From NCBI GenBank assembly GCA_965197415.1, contig OZ240207.1, positions 372,001 through 436,000 on the forward strand: a stretch of 64,000 nt of DNA, written 5' to 3'. Shown here in pieces: positions 16,978 to 25,075 of this stretch (within the stretch, counting starts at the first letter, position 1; the number at the start of each line of letters is the position of its first letter). The notes under the pieces are model-generated. The model did no database searches, was not told the DNA's origin, and worked only from the letters and a program-made list of their open reading frames with translations. Both the position numbers and the translations under genes were made by a program. This stretch comes from DAOUJI01 sp965197415 (lineage in GTDB: Bacteria; Chloroflexota; Dehalococcoidia; Lucifugimonadales; JAGWBF01).

Positions 16978-18405
16978 ATGGAACCGTTGCGGCGGCTTAG
17001 AGGAATGCGTGACCAGGACCACCGTTCCTGGCTGGAGTTGGCCAAGGCGGAAGAGCGGTTGAGGGACTTCTTTTCCCTCCACGGCTACCGGACGCTGGAT
17101 ACGCCCCTGTTGGAACCGACAGGCCTGTTCCTCCGAAAATCGGGAGGTGAGGTGGCGTCCCAGCTTTACAGCTTCTCCGACCCGGGCGGGGTGCAGGTTA
17201 GCCTTCGTCCCGAGTTTACCGCTTCCATCATCAGGTGCCACGTTCAAAACGACGGGGCGCAGAACGACTGCTCCGACGTCCATCCCGCCAGGGTGCAGTA
17301 CGCGGGTCCGGTGTTCAGATATTCGCCGGCATCCCACAATTCTGATGACTCCCAGTCGGGACAGCCGCTCCGCCAGTTTACCCAGGTGGGGGTAGAGTTG
17401 TTGGACGCCCCAGGACCCAAAGCCGAGGCGGAGATAATGGCCCTGAGTTGGAACGCGTTGCGAGAACTGGGAATATCGGGACACCGGCTGGTCATAGGAG
17501 ACCTGGGACTGCTGACTGGGATACTTGGATCGTTGGACCTGTCAGAGAGGGCGTCGTCCGCTGTCCTGAGGGGACTGTCGTCGGGAGGTTCCATTGACGA
17601 CTTCATCAGAAGTCTTTCGGACCAGCCAGGTGACGGGCGCATGGCCGCCTCTCTGGCAGGGATGAACGACGAAGAAGCGCGGGAGATGCTGGGCGGCCTT
17701 CTGGAATGGACAGGCGCAGGCTCCTTGGGCCAGAGGCAGCCCCACGAGGTCGTGGACCGCCTACTGCAGAAGTTCCGGGGTTCAGACGAACGAGGAGCGG
17801 TGAGCAGGGCCGCAGAGCTAGTGGAGAGTCTGTCGCGGGTCAAGGGGCCGCCCGATGAGGCGCTGTCCGAGGCCAGACGAACCATCGGCTCCAATCAGGC
17901 CGGCGCCGTTGCGTTGGATAAGTTGGAAGAGGCGGTGAACTGGTTGTCAGTGCAGATTGAGCCGAACGCCGTGACGCTGGACTTCGGTCTGGTGCGGGAG
18001 CTGGCATACTACACGGACGTGGTTTTCGAAATCAGGTCGGCCTCCGGAGAAGCCCTTCTGGGCGGAGGAGGCCGCTATGACGGGCTGGCGCGGGCGTTGG
18101 GAAGCGGCAGAGACATCCCGGCTATGGGGTTTGCGTACACTTTGGAGTCCCTGTTGGAATCTTTGGGGACGGAAGACGGGCCGTGTGCTTCGCGCTCGGA
18201 AAGTGTGCTGGTCACCACAGCAGGCCCAGACGGATACCGGCATGCGCTGGACCAGGCCAGGTCCTTGAGGGAGCGGGGAATCGAGGTGGAGTTGGACCTG
18301 TCGGAGTCTGCCTTGGAACATTGCCTGGCCTACGCGAGAGCCTCCAGGTTGGACAGGGTCATAGCCGTGGACTCCGAGGGGAATTCGGAGTCCCACAGGC
18401 CGTGA
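16978..18405 (+). CDS. hisZ: ATP phosphoribosyltransferase regulatory subunit (HisRS-like)
   Basis: HisZ is a histidyl-tRNA-synthetase paralog that activates HisG. This 475-residue protein has the class II core: motif 2-like LRPEFTASIIR, LAYYTDVVFEI (histidine A-like) and motif 3-like GGGGRYDGLARALG. Residues about 405-470 (VLVTTAGPDGYRHAL ... ARASRLDRVIAV) resemble the anticodon-binding domain, which typical HisZ (320-400 aa) lacks. Position at the head of the his operon favours HisZ over HisRS. A longer frame extends to 16915, but ATG 16978 fits the conserved start and promoter. Confidence 0.85.
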   Translation: MEPLRRLRGMRDQDHRSWLELAKAEERLRDFFSLHGYRTLDTPLLEPTGLFLRKSGGEVASQLYSFSDPGGVQVSLRPEFTASIIRCHVQNDGAQNDCSDVHPARVQYAGPVFRYSPASHNSDDSQSGQPLRQFTQVGVELLDAPGPKAEAEIMALSWNALRELGISGHRLVIGDLGLLTGILGSLDLSERASSAVLRGLSSGGSIDDFIRSLSDQPGDGRMAASLAGMNDEEAREMLGGLLEWTGAGSLGQRQPHEVVDRLLQKFRGSDERGAVSRAAELVESLSRVKGPPDEALSEARRTIGSNQAGAVALDKLEEAVNWLSVQIEPNAVTLDFGLVRELAYYTDVVFEIRSASGEALLGGGGRYDGLARALGSGRDIPAMGFAYTLESLLESLGTEDGPCASRSESVLVTTAGPDGYRHALDQARSLRERGIEVELDLSESALEHCLAYARASRLDRVIAVDSEGNSESHRP

Positions 18406-18462
18406 CGCAGCCTCCGCGGGGCAGATGCGGGATCGAAGAGCAATTGAGGCACAAATAAGACG

Positions 18463-19545
18463 ATGACAGACAGTTTGAAGAGTCTGGACAATTTGGGGCC
18501 ATCGGCGCCGGCCGAGGGCGTCCTCAGGCTGGGTCTCCCCAGCGACGGGGACCTGTACCAACCCACTTTGGCCTACTTGGAAGACTGCGGCCTTGCCGTG
18601 GACAGGCCCAACTCGCGACGCTACACGGGAGCTATCCCCACTCTGCCGGGCGTTTCGGTCATCTTCCAGCGCACCGCTGACATCTCCCAGAAGGTTGAGG
18701 AGGGCAGCGTAGACCTGGGCATCACGGGACTTGATCGGTTCAAAGAGTATCAACGGGACGATTCCGACGTGATTCCCCTGATAGAGGGTCTGGGTTACGG
18801 CGAGTGTGACTTGGTAGTGGCCGCGCCTGAGTCCTGGCTGGACGTGGAGTCGTTGGAAGACCTTGCCGACCTGTCCGTGGAGTTCCGCAATTTGGGCAGG
18901 CAACTCCGCATAGCAACCAAATACCCACGCATGGTCGGCAGGTTTCTCACCTCCAGGGCCGTCAGCTACTTCACCCTGGTGCAGGCCAGCGGCACGCTGG
19001 AGGCGGCGCCCGCGGCCGGATACGCCGATCTCATAGCCGACTTGAGTGCCAGCGGGGCCACCTTGAGGGAAAACAGGCTGAAGGCGTTGTACGGAGGGGT
19101 TGTGTTGAACTCCGAAGCTTGTTTGATAGGAAACAGGAAGTCTCTGGCGAGCTCCGCAGAGGCCCTGTCCCTGGCGAGGTCCGTCCTGGAGATGGCGGAA
19201 GGCCGCCGGAGGGCCGGCTCCCTGTACCGCATCACCGCCAACGTAAGAGGGGCGTCCGCCGAGGCCGTCGGCGCGTCGGTGCTGTCTAAGCCTGATTTGG
19301 CCGGACTCCTAGGCCCCACCGTGTCCAGGGTTTATAATGTGGACGCCGAAGACTGGTATGCGGTCACTCTGGTGGTTTCCAAAGATAGGCTGCTTGAAAC
19401 GGTGGACCATTTGAGAAGTTCAGGAGGCAGGGACATATCGACGTCGCAGGTCAACTACCTCTTCAAAGAGCGCAGCGCGGCGTATCAGAACCTGCTGGAC
19501 TCTCTCGGGTCTATTTCCAACGGGGCCCGGGGGTCTGATGCCTAA
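18463..19545 (+). CDS. hisG: ATP phosphoribosyltransferase
   Basis: HisG joins ATP and PRPP in the first step of histidine synthesis. The PRPP-binding loop is ADLIADLSASGATLREN, and GITGLDRF and SGTLEAAPAAGYADL also match. At 360 residues it is longer than both the short form (about 210) and long form (about 300). The C-terminal part, GPTVSRVYNVDAEDWYAVTLVV with DRLLETVDHLRSSGG, resembles the histidine-sensing HisG_C domain. Long HisG normally works without HisZ, yet hisZ lies immediately upstream. It overlaps the next gene by 8 bp. Confidence 0.92.
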   Translation: MTDSLKSLDNLGPSAPAEGVLRLGLPSDGDLYQPTLAYLEDCGLAVDRPNSRRYTGAIPTLPGVSVIFQRTADISQKVEEGSVDLGITGLDRFKEYQRDDSDVIPLIEGLGYGECDLVVAAPESWLDVESLEDLADLSVEFRNLGRQLRIATKYPRMVGRFLTSRAVSYFTLVQASGTLEAAPAAGYADLIADLSASGATLRENRLKALYGGVVLNSEACLIGNRKSLASSAEALSLARSVLEMAEGRRRAGSLYRITANVRGASAEAVGASVLSKPDLAGLLGPTVSRVYNVDAEDWYAVTLVVSKDRLLETVDHLRSSGGRDISTSQVNYLFKERSAAYQNLLDSLGSISNGARGSDA

Positions 19546-20293
19546 CCTGCCGACTCATCTTTCCCTGGCCAGCAGGACAGCAGACAATCTGGCAGACCCG
19601 GAAATCATGGCCCACATGGGCAGTTTCCTGCTTGGTTCCACCTCTCCCGACATCCGGATAATGACCAAGTCCAAGAGGGACGACACCCACTTTGCGCCTC
19701 TGGACTTTGAGGACGTGGGTTCGGGCATTAGAGGTCTGTTCGACGCCCATCCCGGTTTGGGGCGTTCCGAGAACCTGTCCGGGCCTACCAAAGCCTTTTT
19801 GGCGGGATACTTCACCCACCTCGTCGCCGACGAGACATGGATCGTGGAGATTTACCGCAATTACTTCCACAACGGGGCTTCCTTTGGAGACGAAGTGCGG
19901 GCCAACCTGTGGGACCGCGCCGCCCAGTTGGAAATGGACAGGGTTGCCCGGTTGGATATGGACGACTTCCACGACGCCAGGGCCATGCTGCTCGGCTCGG
20001 AGGTTGACGTAGCCATAGGCTTCATCAGCGAGGAGACGCTGCGTGAGTGGAGCGAGTGGGTCAGCAACTTCACCGAATGGGAGTTCACGTGGGAACGCCT
20101 CCGGTTCGCGGCCAAGCGCCTCTACCAGGACGGAGAGCACGCGACTCAGATAGTAGAAGAATTCCTGAAAGACGTGGAAACCGGACTGGAAGAGGTCTAC
20201 AGTGTGGCGCCCCGTGAACAGATACACTTCTTCCAAGACAAGGCGGTGCGGACCGCCTCACGGTTTATCAGGGAGAATATTCTTGGAACTTAG
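19538..20293 (+). CDS. Zinc-dependent phospholipase C-like protein inside the his operon
   Basis: A 251-residue protein of the Zn-dependent phospholipase C / S1-P1 nuclease-like family (PF00882 type). It starts MPNLPTHLSLA, with potential ligands His7, Asp38 (GSTSPDIR), His51, His94 and Asp98 (AGYFTHLVADETW). No signal peptide, so it is cytoplasmic. It overlaps the end of hisG by 8 bp and the start of hisD by 11 bp, so it is fully coupled to histidine synthesis. No known histidine enzyme has this fold; function unassigned. Confidence 0.78.
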   Translation: MPNLPTHLSLASRTADNLADPEIMAHMGSFLLGSTSPDIRIMTKSKRDDTHFAPLDFEDVGSGIRGLFDAHPGLGRSENLSGPTKAFLAGYFTHLVADETWIVEIYRNYFHNGASFGDEVRANLWDRAAQLEMDRVARLDMDDFHDARAMLLGSEVDVAIGFISEETLREWSEWVSNFTEWEFTWERLRFAAKRLYQDGEHATQIVEEFLKDVETGLEEVYSVAPREQIHFFQDKAVRTASRFIRENILGT

Positions 20294-21635
20294 AGTCATC
20301 AGAGGTTTGGAACAAGCGAAAACCGAACGCTATCGGGTGGACCCGGCTGACTTGGACTCCCTTCCCGAGGAGGTCACCGACAGGACCGAGTCCGTATTCG
20401 GCGAACGTCTGACGCCCGAACAGTCGGTCAGACGCATTCTGCAGGACGTGGAATCCCAGGGAGACAGCGCGGTCAGAAGATACGGGAAGCTGCTCGACGG
20501 CTTGGAGCCGGAATCGTTGGAGGTCACAGCCGCCGAGATAGACCGGGCCAGGGCGCAGCTGTCCCCCGATCTTCTCCAAGCCCTGGAGCTGGCCGCCAGC
20601 CGAGTGGAACAGTTTCACCAGGCGACAATGCGTAAGAGTTGGGTTGACCTTGGCACAGGTTTGGGTGAGCTTGTGACGCCCATAGAACGGGTCGGCGTAT
20701 ACTCGCCGGGCGGCACCGCAGCGTACCCTTCCACCGTGCTTATGACAGCCGTTCCCGCCCGCGTGGCTGGGGTGAATGAGATAGTCCTGGCTTCGCCGCC
20801 CCAGAAAGGCGGAGACCTCAATCCGGCGGTGCTGGCGGCGGCCTCCATCTCCGGGGTGGATCGGGTGTTCAGGATTGGGGGTGTGCAGGCCATCGGCGCT
20901 CTTGCATACGGTACTGAATCCGTGCCGAAGGTGGACAAGATATGCGGCCCAGGCAACATCTTCGTAACCCTGGCAAAGAGGATGGTATTCGGCAGCGTAG
21001 ACATCGACGGCCTGTTTGGCCCTACAGAAACGGTGGTCATTGCTGACGAGACGGCCAGCCCGGAATTGTGCGCAGCCGACCTCCTGGCCCAGGCAGAGCA
21101 CGATTCCCTCGCCGCTCCCATACTGGTGACCACTTCCCTGGCTTTGATTGGTGAAGTGGAGGGTGAACTGGAGCGTCAGCTGGCGCTGTTGGACCGCAGC
21201 GAGATGGCGGGAGTGTCGATGGAACAGCGGGGCAAGGTCATCCTGGTGGACACTCTGGACGAAGCAATAGACCTGGCCAACCACATTGCTCCTGAGCATC
21301 TCTGCCTGATGATAGACCGGCCCTGGGACTGGGCGGGCAAGGTTAAGCACGCGGGCGGCCTCTTCTTGGGGGCCTTCTCCCCCGAGGTGATGGGAGACTA
21401 CATTGCCGGTCCGAGCCACGTCATGCCAACGGGAGGGAGCGCACGATTCTCTTCGGCTCTGAGCGTGCACCACTTCCTGCGGACTGTGCCCGTAGTGGGC
21501 CTCAAGCCCGAGACCTATCCTGAACTTGCGGCGGCGGCCACGACCATAGCCAATGCCGAGGGCCTGACGGGGCACGCCAGGGCCGTCCAGGCCAGGCTGG
21601 GCTACCTGGAAAAGCTGGGCCGGGAGGCCAAGTGA
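20283..21635 (+). CDS. hisD: Histidinol dehydrogenase
   Basis: HisD oxidises L-histidinol to L-histidine in two NAD-dependent steps and needs zinc. The 450-residue protein carries YSPGGTAAYPSTVLM, VDKICGPGNIFVTLAKR, GPTETVVIAD, QAEHD and GPSHVMPTGGSARF, all typical. TTG at 20283 is chosen: GGGAG lies 7 bases upstream and the protein aligns from there; a longer frame back to 20202 would overlap the upstream gene by 92 bp. It overlaps hisC by 4 bp. Confidence 0.95.
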   Translation: MELRVIRGLEQAKTERYRVDPADLDSLPEEVTDRTESVFGERLTPEQSVRRILQDVESQGDSAVRRYGKLLDGLEPESLEVTAAEIDRARAQLSPDLLQALELAASRVEQFHQATMRKSWVDLGTGLGELVTPIERVGVYSPGGTAAYPSTVLMTAVPARVAGVNEIVLASPPQKGGDLNPAVLAAASISGVDRVFRIGGVQAIGALAYGTESVPKVDKICGPGNIFVTLAKRMVFGSVDIDGLFGPTETVVIADETASPELCAADLLAQAEHDSLAAPILVTTSLALIGEVEGELERQLALLDRSEMAGVSMEQRGKVILVDTLDEAIDLANHIAPEHLCLMIDRPWDWAGKVKHAGGLFLGAFSPEVMGDYIAGPSHVMPTGGSARFSSALSVHHFLRTVPVVGLKPETYPELAAAATTIANAEGLTGHARAVQARLGYLEKLGREAK

Positions 21636-22738
21636 CCGTGCCAGACAACCTCGACCTCGTGCTGCCTCACCTGCGTTCCTTCCAGGCGTACCAGGGGGTG
21701 GACCCTATGGAGGCTCTGGCCGAAAAAGCCGGAGTGGCTCCCGACAAAATCATCAAGCTTAACGGCAACGAGAACCCCTACGGCTCCTCCAAAAGAGTCG
21801 CCGAGGCGATTGCCGCGTACCCTCATTACAACCTGTACCCTGACCCCAGCCAGAAGCGGCTGCGGGAGGCTCTTTCCGGGTATTTGGACGTGGACCCGGA
21901 CCGTATCGTCGCGGGAAACGGAAGCGACGAGATCATCGACTTGATTATGCGGATGTACGTAGGCCAGGGCGACAAAATCATCGACCCCAACCCAACTTTC
22001 GGCATGTACTCGGTCTGCGCCAAGATATGCGGCGGAGAAGTGGTCACGGTCGCCAGGGACGAATCTTTCGAGATAGACATCGAGCAGACCAAGGTGGCTA
22101 TTGACGGGCGCACCAAGGCCATCTTCACCGCCTCTCCCAACAATCCCACTGGGAACGTCGCGCCTGTATGGCAGGTCAAGGAGCTGCTGGACGCTGGAAT
22201 ACTGGTAGTGGTGGACGAGACCTACTATGAGTTCTGCGGGGAGACCGCTTTGCCGCTGCTGGACGAGTATCCGAATCTCATTGTCCTGCGCACGTTCAGC
22301 AAATGGGCAGGCCTCGCCGGTCTGCGAATAGGTTTCGGCATCATGGATCCCGAAGTGGCGAGCCTCATGATGGGCGTCAAGCCCCCCTACAATGTGAACC
22401 TTGCCGCCGAGGTCGCTCTGCTGGCCTCGTTGGATGACCTTGACACCCTACAGGGCCGCGTCAGGAGCATTGTCGCCGAGCGCGAGCGATTGATGGCCGC
22501 GTTGGAAGCCATACCAGGCATCGAGCCCTGTCCTTCCAAGGCGAACTTCATCCTCTTCCGAACGCCGGAAGGCAGGGGAAGGGAAGTGTTCGAGAGACTG
22601 TCCAGCAAGGGGATTTTCCTTCGCTACTTCTCAACGGATAGACTCAAGAACTATGTTCGGACTAGTGTAGGGCTGCCCCACGAAAACGACGCGGTGATTC
22701 AGGGCCTAAAGGACATATTTGGTGGAGGCAAGGAGTAG
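21632..22738 (+). CDS. hisC: Histidinol-phosphate aminotransferase
   Basis: HisC is a PLP enzyme converting imidazole-acetol phosphate to histidinol phosphate. The 368-residue protein has KLNGNENPYGSS near the start, ASPNNPTGN, VVDETYYEF and LRTFSKWAGLAGLRIG with the PLP-binding lysine in TFSK. The GTG start overlaps the hisD stop in a GTGA junction, indicating coupled translation. Length and motifs are normal for the family. Phosphate-binding Arg residues are present in LAGLRIG and near the C terminus. Confidence 0.95.
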   Translation: MTVPDNLDLVLPHLRSFQAYQGVDPMEALAEKAGVAPDKIIKLNGNENPYGSSKRVAEAIAAYPHYNLYPDPSQKRLREALSGYLDVDPDRIVAGNGSDEIIDLIMRMYVGQGDKIIDPNPTFGMYSVCAKICGGEVVTVARDESFEIDIEQTKVAIDGRTKAIFTASPNNPTGNVAPVWQVKELLDAGILVVVDETYYEFCGETALPLLDEYPNLIVLRTFSKWAGLAGLRIGFGIMDPEVASLMMGVKPPYNVNLAAEVALLASLDDLDTLQGRVRSIVAERERLMAALEAIPGIEPCPSKANFILFRTPEGRGREVFERLSSKGIFLRYFSTDRLKNYVRTSVGLPHENDAVIQGLKDIFGGGKE

Positions 22739-22741
22739 ACA

Positions 22742-23341
22742 TTGGGGGGGCGTCAAGCAAAGCTCGAACGGAGCACCAAAGAGACAACCATTTCCCTGTC
22801 GTTGAACATCGACGGCCAGGGAGAATACGACGTGCAAACGGGCAACGGCATGTTGGACCACCTGATAGCCCAACTTTCCCGCCACGGCCTTATTGACATA
22901 ACGCTTCACGCCCAAGGCGACCTGGAGACGGGATGGCACCACCTGGTGGAAGACACTGGGCTGACGCTGGGCAGAGCGTTCCGTGAGGCCCTTGGGGACG
23001 GCACGGGCATACGCCGCATGGGGAACGCCTACGTTCCCCTCGACGAAACACTGGCATTCGTGGCAGTGGACCTGAGCGGACGCCCTTATTCAGTCGTTGA
23101 CTTGGACCTGGACAAGCAGATGGCCGAGACGCTGCCGGGGGATTTGGTGGAGCACCTGCTGGAGAGCTTTGCCACGGAGGCGCGAATCAACCTTCACGCC
23201 AAGGTCCTTGCGGGAGTCAACGGCCACCACAAAGCGGAAGCCACTTTCAAGGCCCTGGCAAAGGCGTTAAGAGCGGCGGCTGAGCCTGATCCCCGCGCTC
23301 CGGGGGCTGTTCCCAGCACCAAGGGCACTATCAGCGGCTGA
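22742..23341 (+). CDS. hisB: Imidazoleglycerol-phosphate dehydratase
   Basis: HisB dehydrates imidazole-glycerol phosphate to imidazole-acetol phosphate with two Mn ions. Of 199 residues, metal-binding motifs are HH at 66-67 with Glu70 (WHHLVED) and HHKAE (162-166). The usual D-D-H-H-T is W-H-H-L here; the ligands themselves are kept. TTG start with AAGGAG 8 bases upstream. It is monofunctional, without the phosphatase half seen in E. coli. The last 11 bp overlap the convergent DUF3105 gene. Confidence 0.94.
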   Translation: MGGRQAKLERSTKETTISLSLNIDGQGEYDVQTGNGMLDHLIAQLSRHGLIDITLHAQGDLETGWHHLVEDTGLTLGRAFREALGDGTGIRRMGNAYVPLDETLAFVAVDLSGRPYSVVDLDLDKQMAETLPGDLVEHLLESFATEARINLHAKVLAGVNGHHKAEATFKALAKALRAAAEPDPRAPGAVPSTKGTISG

Positions 23342-24047
23342 CGCTGGAGCTGCAGGGGATTCCCCTGCCCACGGCCAGCGTTTCAGGGCTTAGGCGATTT
23401 CCCCGGTAGGCGTAATAGAAGTCCTCTATGCGCCTTTCGTCCACACCGCTGAAGAGGTCGACCATCGTCCACGCGGAGAGGCCCACCATGCCCTGGTCAA
23501 TCTTGGAGTATGGCCTGAGCAGGCCCCATTTATCGAAATCGTCCAGGTCTTCCGCCAGAGACTCAAGGCGTTCCACGTCCGCCTCGTTCGCCAAGTTGTA
23601 GCTGATTACCACCTGCCCATGTTCCAGGTTGTGGACGACGTATTCGTCAGGCAGCTCGTTTTCGTATACGCCGCACGCCGCCCATCGGGGCCAGTGCTTA
23701 CCGGAGCTTGGCGGTGTTGAGCCATATTCGACGAGGACCCCTTCTGAAACGTGTCCGTCTCCTTCATCCTTGGCCTCGACTCCTATTCCAGGAATGTAGG
23801 ACGTCCGTCCCATGCGTGTTGCGAGGGCAGTGGGAGTGGGCGACGGCGTGGGTTCTCGAGTCTCGTCAGGCTGAGGAGGCGGGGTGTACGTAAAGGTCGG
23901 AGCGGGTTCTTCGCCTCCGCACGCCGCTCCAATAACCAACGTCAAGAGGGCCAAGCATACGGCTACTCCTAGAAGCCGGAACGGGGCGAGGGTAAGAGAT
24001 GCTTGGGTCTTCATGGCGGTACGGGCCGGTTGAGCCGTCGGGTTCAC
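23331..24047 (-). CDS. DUF3105 lipoprotein
   Basis: A 238-residue DUF3105 protein with a lipoprotein signal: hydrophobic LLGVAVCLALLTLVIGAAC and a Thr/Pro-rich linker, then the conserved PPSSGKHWPRWAACGVY and HNLEHGQVVISY motifs. The His, Cys and Glu in these look like a metal or redox site (inference). The product is predicted outside the cytoplasmic membrane. ATG 24014 is an alternative start that gives a tighter signal peptide. It is the last gene of the leftward purine group, 11 bp past purS, and a paralog of the gene at 24327. Confidence 0.8.
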   Translation of the reverse strand: MNPTAQPARTAMKTQASLTLAPFRLLGVAVCLALLTLVIGAACGGEEPAPTFTYTPPPQPDETREPTPSPTPTALATRMGRTSYIPGIGVEAKDEGDGHVSEGVLVEYGSTPPSSGKHWPRWAACGVYENELPDEYVVHNLEHGQVVISYNLANEADVERLESLAEDLDDFDKWGLLRPYSKIDQGMVGLSAWTMVDLFSGVDERRIEDFYYAYRGNRLSPETLAVGRGIPCSSSVSR

Positions 24048-24058
24048 CGTCTGGTCCG

Positions 24059-24322
24059 CTAGGGAACTTCGGTCCCTAGGTCCTCAAGCTCGAAGGAGTA
24101 TTGCTCTATGACCGGGTTGGCCAACAGCTTGCTGCACATCTCGTCTACCGCGCGTTCGGCTGTGTCCCGGTCGTCTCCGGCCAGCCTCACCTCGAGGTAT
24201 TTCCCCACCTTTACGCTTTCGACGCCGTCGAATCCCAGGGTCTTCAGACTGCTTTGTACGGTCAGCCCCTGAGGGTCGTTAACAGTGGGTTTCAAGGAGA
24301 CGTATATGCGGGCTATGAACAT
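24059..24322 (-). CDS. purS: Phosphoribosylformylglycinamidine synthase subunit PurS
   Basis: PurS (87 residues) bridges PurL and PurQ in the three-part FGAM synthase. The sequence ARIYVSLKPTVNDPQGLTVQSSL, GFDGVESVKVGKYLEV and a C-terminal LLANPVIEQYSFEL are diagnostic. purQ and purL, normally adjacent, are absent; instead purS lies between two DUF3105 genes, 4 bp and 11 bp away. A long C-terminal tail LEDLGTEVP is slightly extended. Confidence 0.92.
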   Translation of the reverse strand: MFIARIYVSLKPTVNDPQGLTVQSSLKTLGFDGVESVKVGKYLEVRLAGDDRDTAERAVDEMCSKLLANPVIEQYSFELEDLGTEVP

Positions 24323-24326
24323 CCGG

Positions 24327-25058
24327 CTAACTGCTCATGGTGGAGCCGCAAGGTATTCCCCTGCCGATGCTCTGGGTCTCGTTGCTGAACCTGTTGCGGT
24401 AGTACTCGTCATAGAACCGTGTGATGCGCTCCTTGTCCACGCCGTCCATCACGTCAATCACGGTCCAAGCAGACAGCCCGACCTGTCCTTCCGCCAACTT
24501 GGAATAGGGACGGAGGATTCCCCAAAAGTCGAAGTCGTCCAACTCCTTGGTTAGAGCTACAAGCTGGGCGACGTCGTCAGCGTTCTGGAGATTGTAGCTG
24601 ATGACAATCTGGCCGTGTTCCAGGTTGTGGACTATGCGCTCATCGGGCACTTCAAAGTCGTAGACCCCGCATTCAGCCCACTGGGGCCAATGGTTGCCAG
24701 AGTGGGGCGGCATCGTGGTGTACACCACTGACGTGGGCTCGTTAACGTGAACGGCGCCCTCGTCCGCGTAGATTGTGCCAATGCCTTCCTCTGGCTTAGT
24801 GGGGCCTCCGGCGGACGACCCCGCCCTCCCGCCGGTGGGGAAAGAGGTCAGGCCGAAGCTGAGTATCACCAGAGCGGCGATGAGGCCCGCCGTCGCCAGA
24901 TACACCCACCGTCGCATTCGACGCCAAACCCTGGGCCTTATCCCCAGCTTCTGGACGGTTCTAGTCCCGAAACCTGGCGGCGCCTGTTCCTGGGCCCTGC
25001 TCCTCTGGCTCCTCGCCGGACCTCCCCTAGGGCGGCGGCGTCTTCTCGATTCCGGCAA
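24327..25058 (-). CDS. Membrane-anchored DUF3105 protein
   Basis: A 243-residue paralog of the DUF3105 lipoprotein. A strongly basic N-terminal region (residues 1-48, many Arg) precedes one transmembrane helix (WVYLATAGLIAALVILSFGL), then the DUF3105 domain with PPHSGNHWPQWAECGVY and HNLEHGQIVISY. So one copy is helix-anchored and the other lipid-anchored, with the same domain outside. Both end with a conserved GRGIPC-S-S motif. It lies between purC and purS in one operon; any link with purine synthesis is unknown. Confidence 0.78.
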   Translation of the reverse strand: MPESRRRRRPRGGPARSQRSRAQEQAPPGFGTRTVQKLGIRPRVWRRMRRWVYLATAGLIAALVILSFGLTSFPTGGRAGSSAGGPTKPEEGIGTIYADEGAVHVNEPTSVVYTTMPPHSGNHWPQWAECGVYDFEVPDERIVHNLEHGQIVISYNLQNADDVAQLVALTKELDDFDFWGILRPYSKLAEGQVGLSAWTVIDVMDGVDKERITRFYDEYYRNRFSNETQSIGRGIPCGSTMSS

Positions 25059-25075
25059 TCTGGGTGTCTCCTAAT

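Noticed and set aside
20268..21575. 435-codon open frame on the minus strand
   Set aside because: It is antisense to hisD, which has all catalytic motifs; the product is His/Gly/Arg-rich low-complexity sequence.
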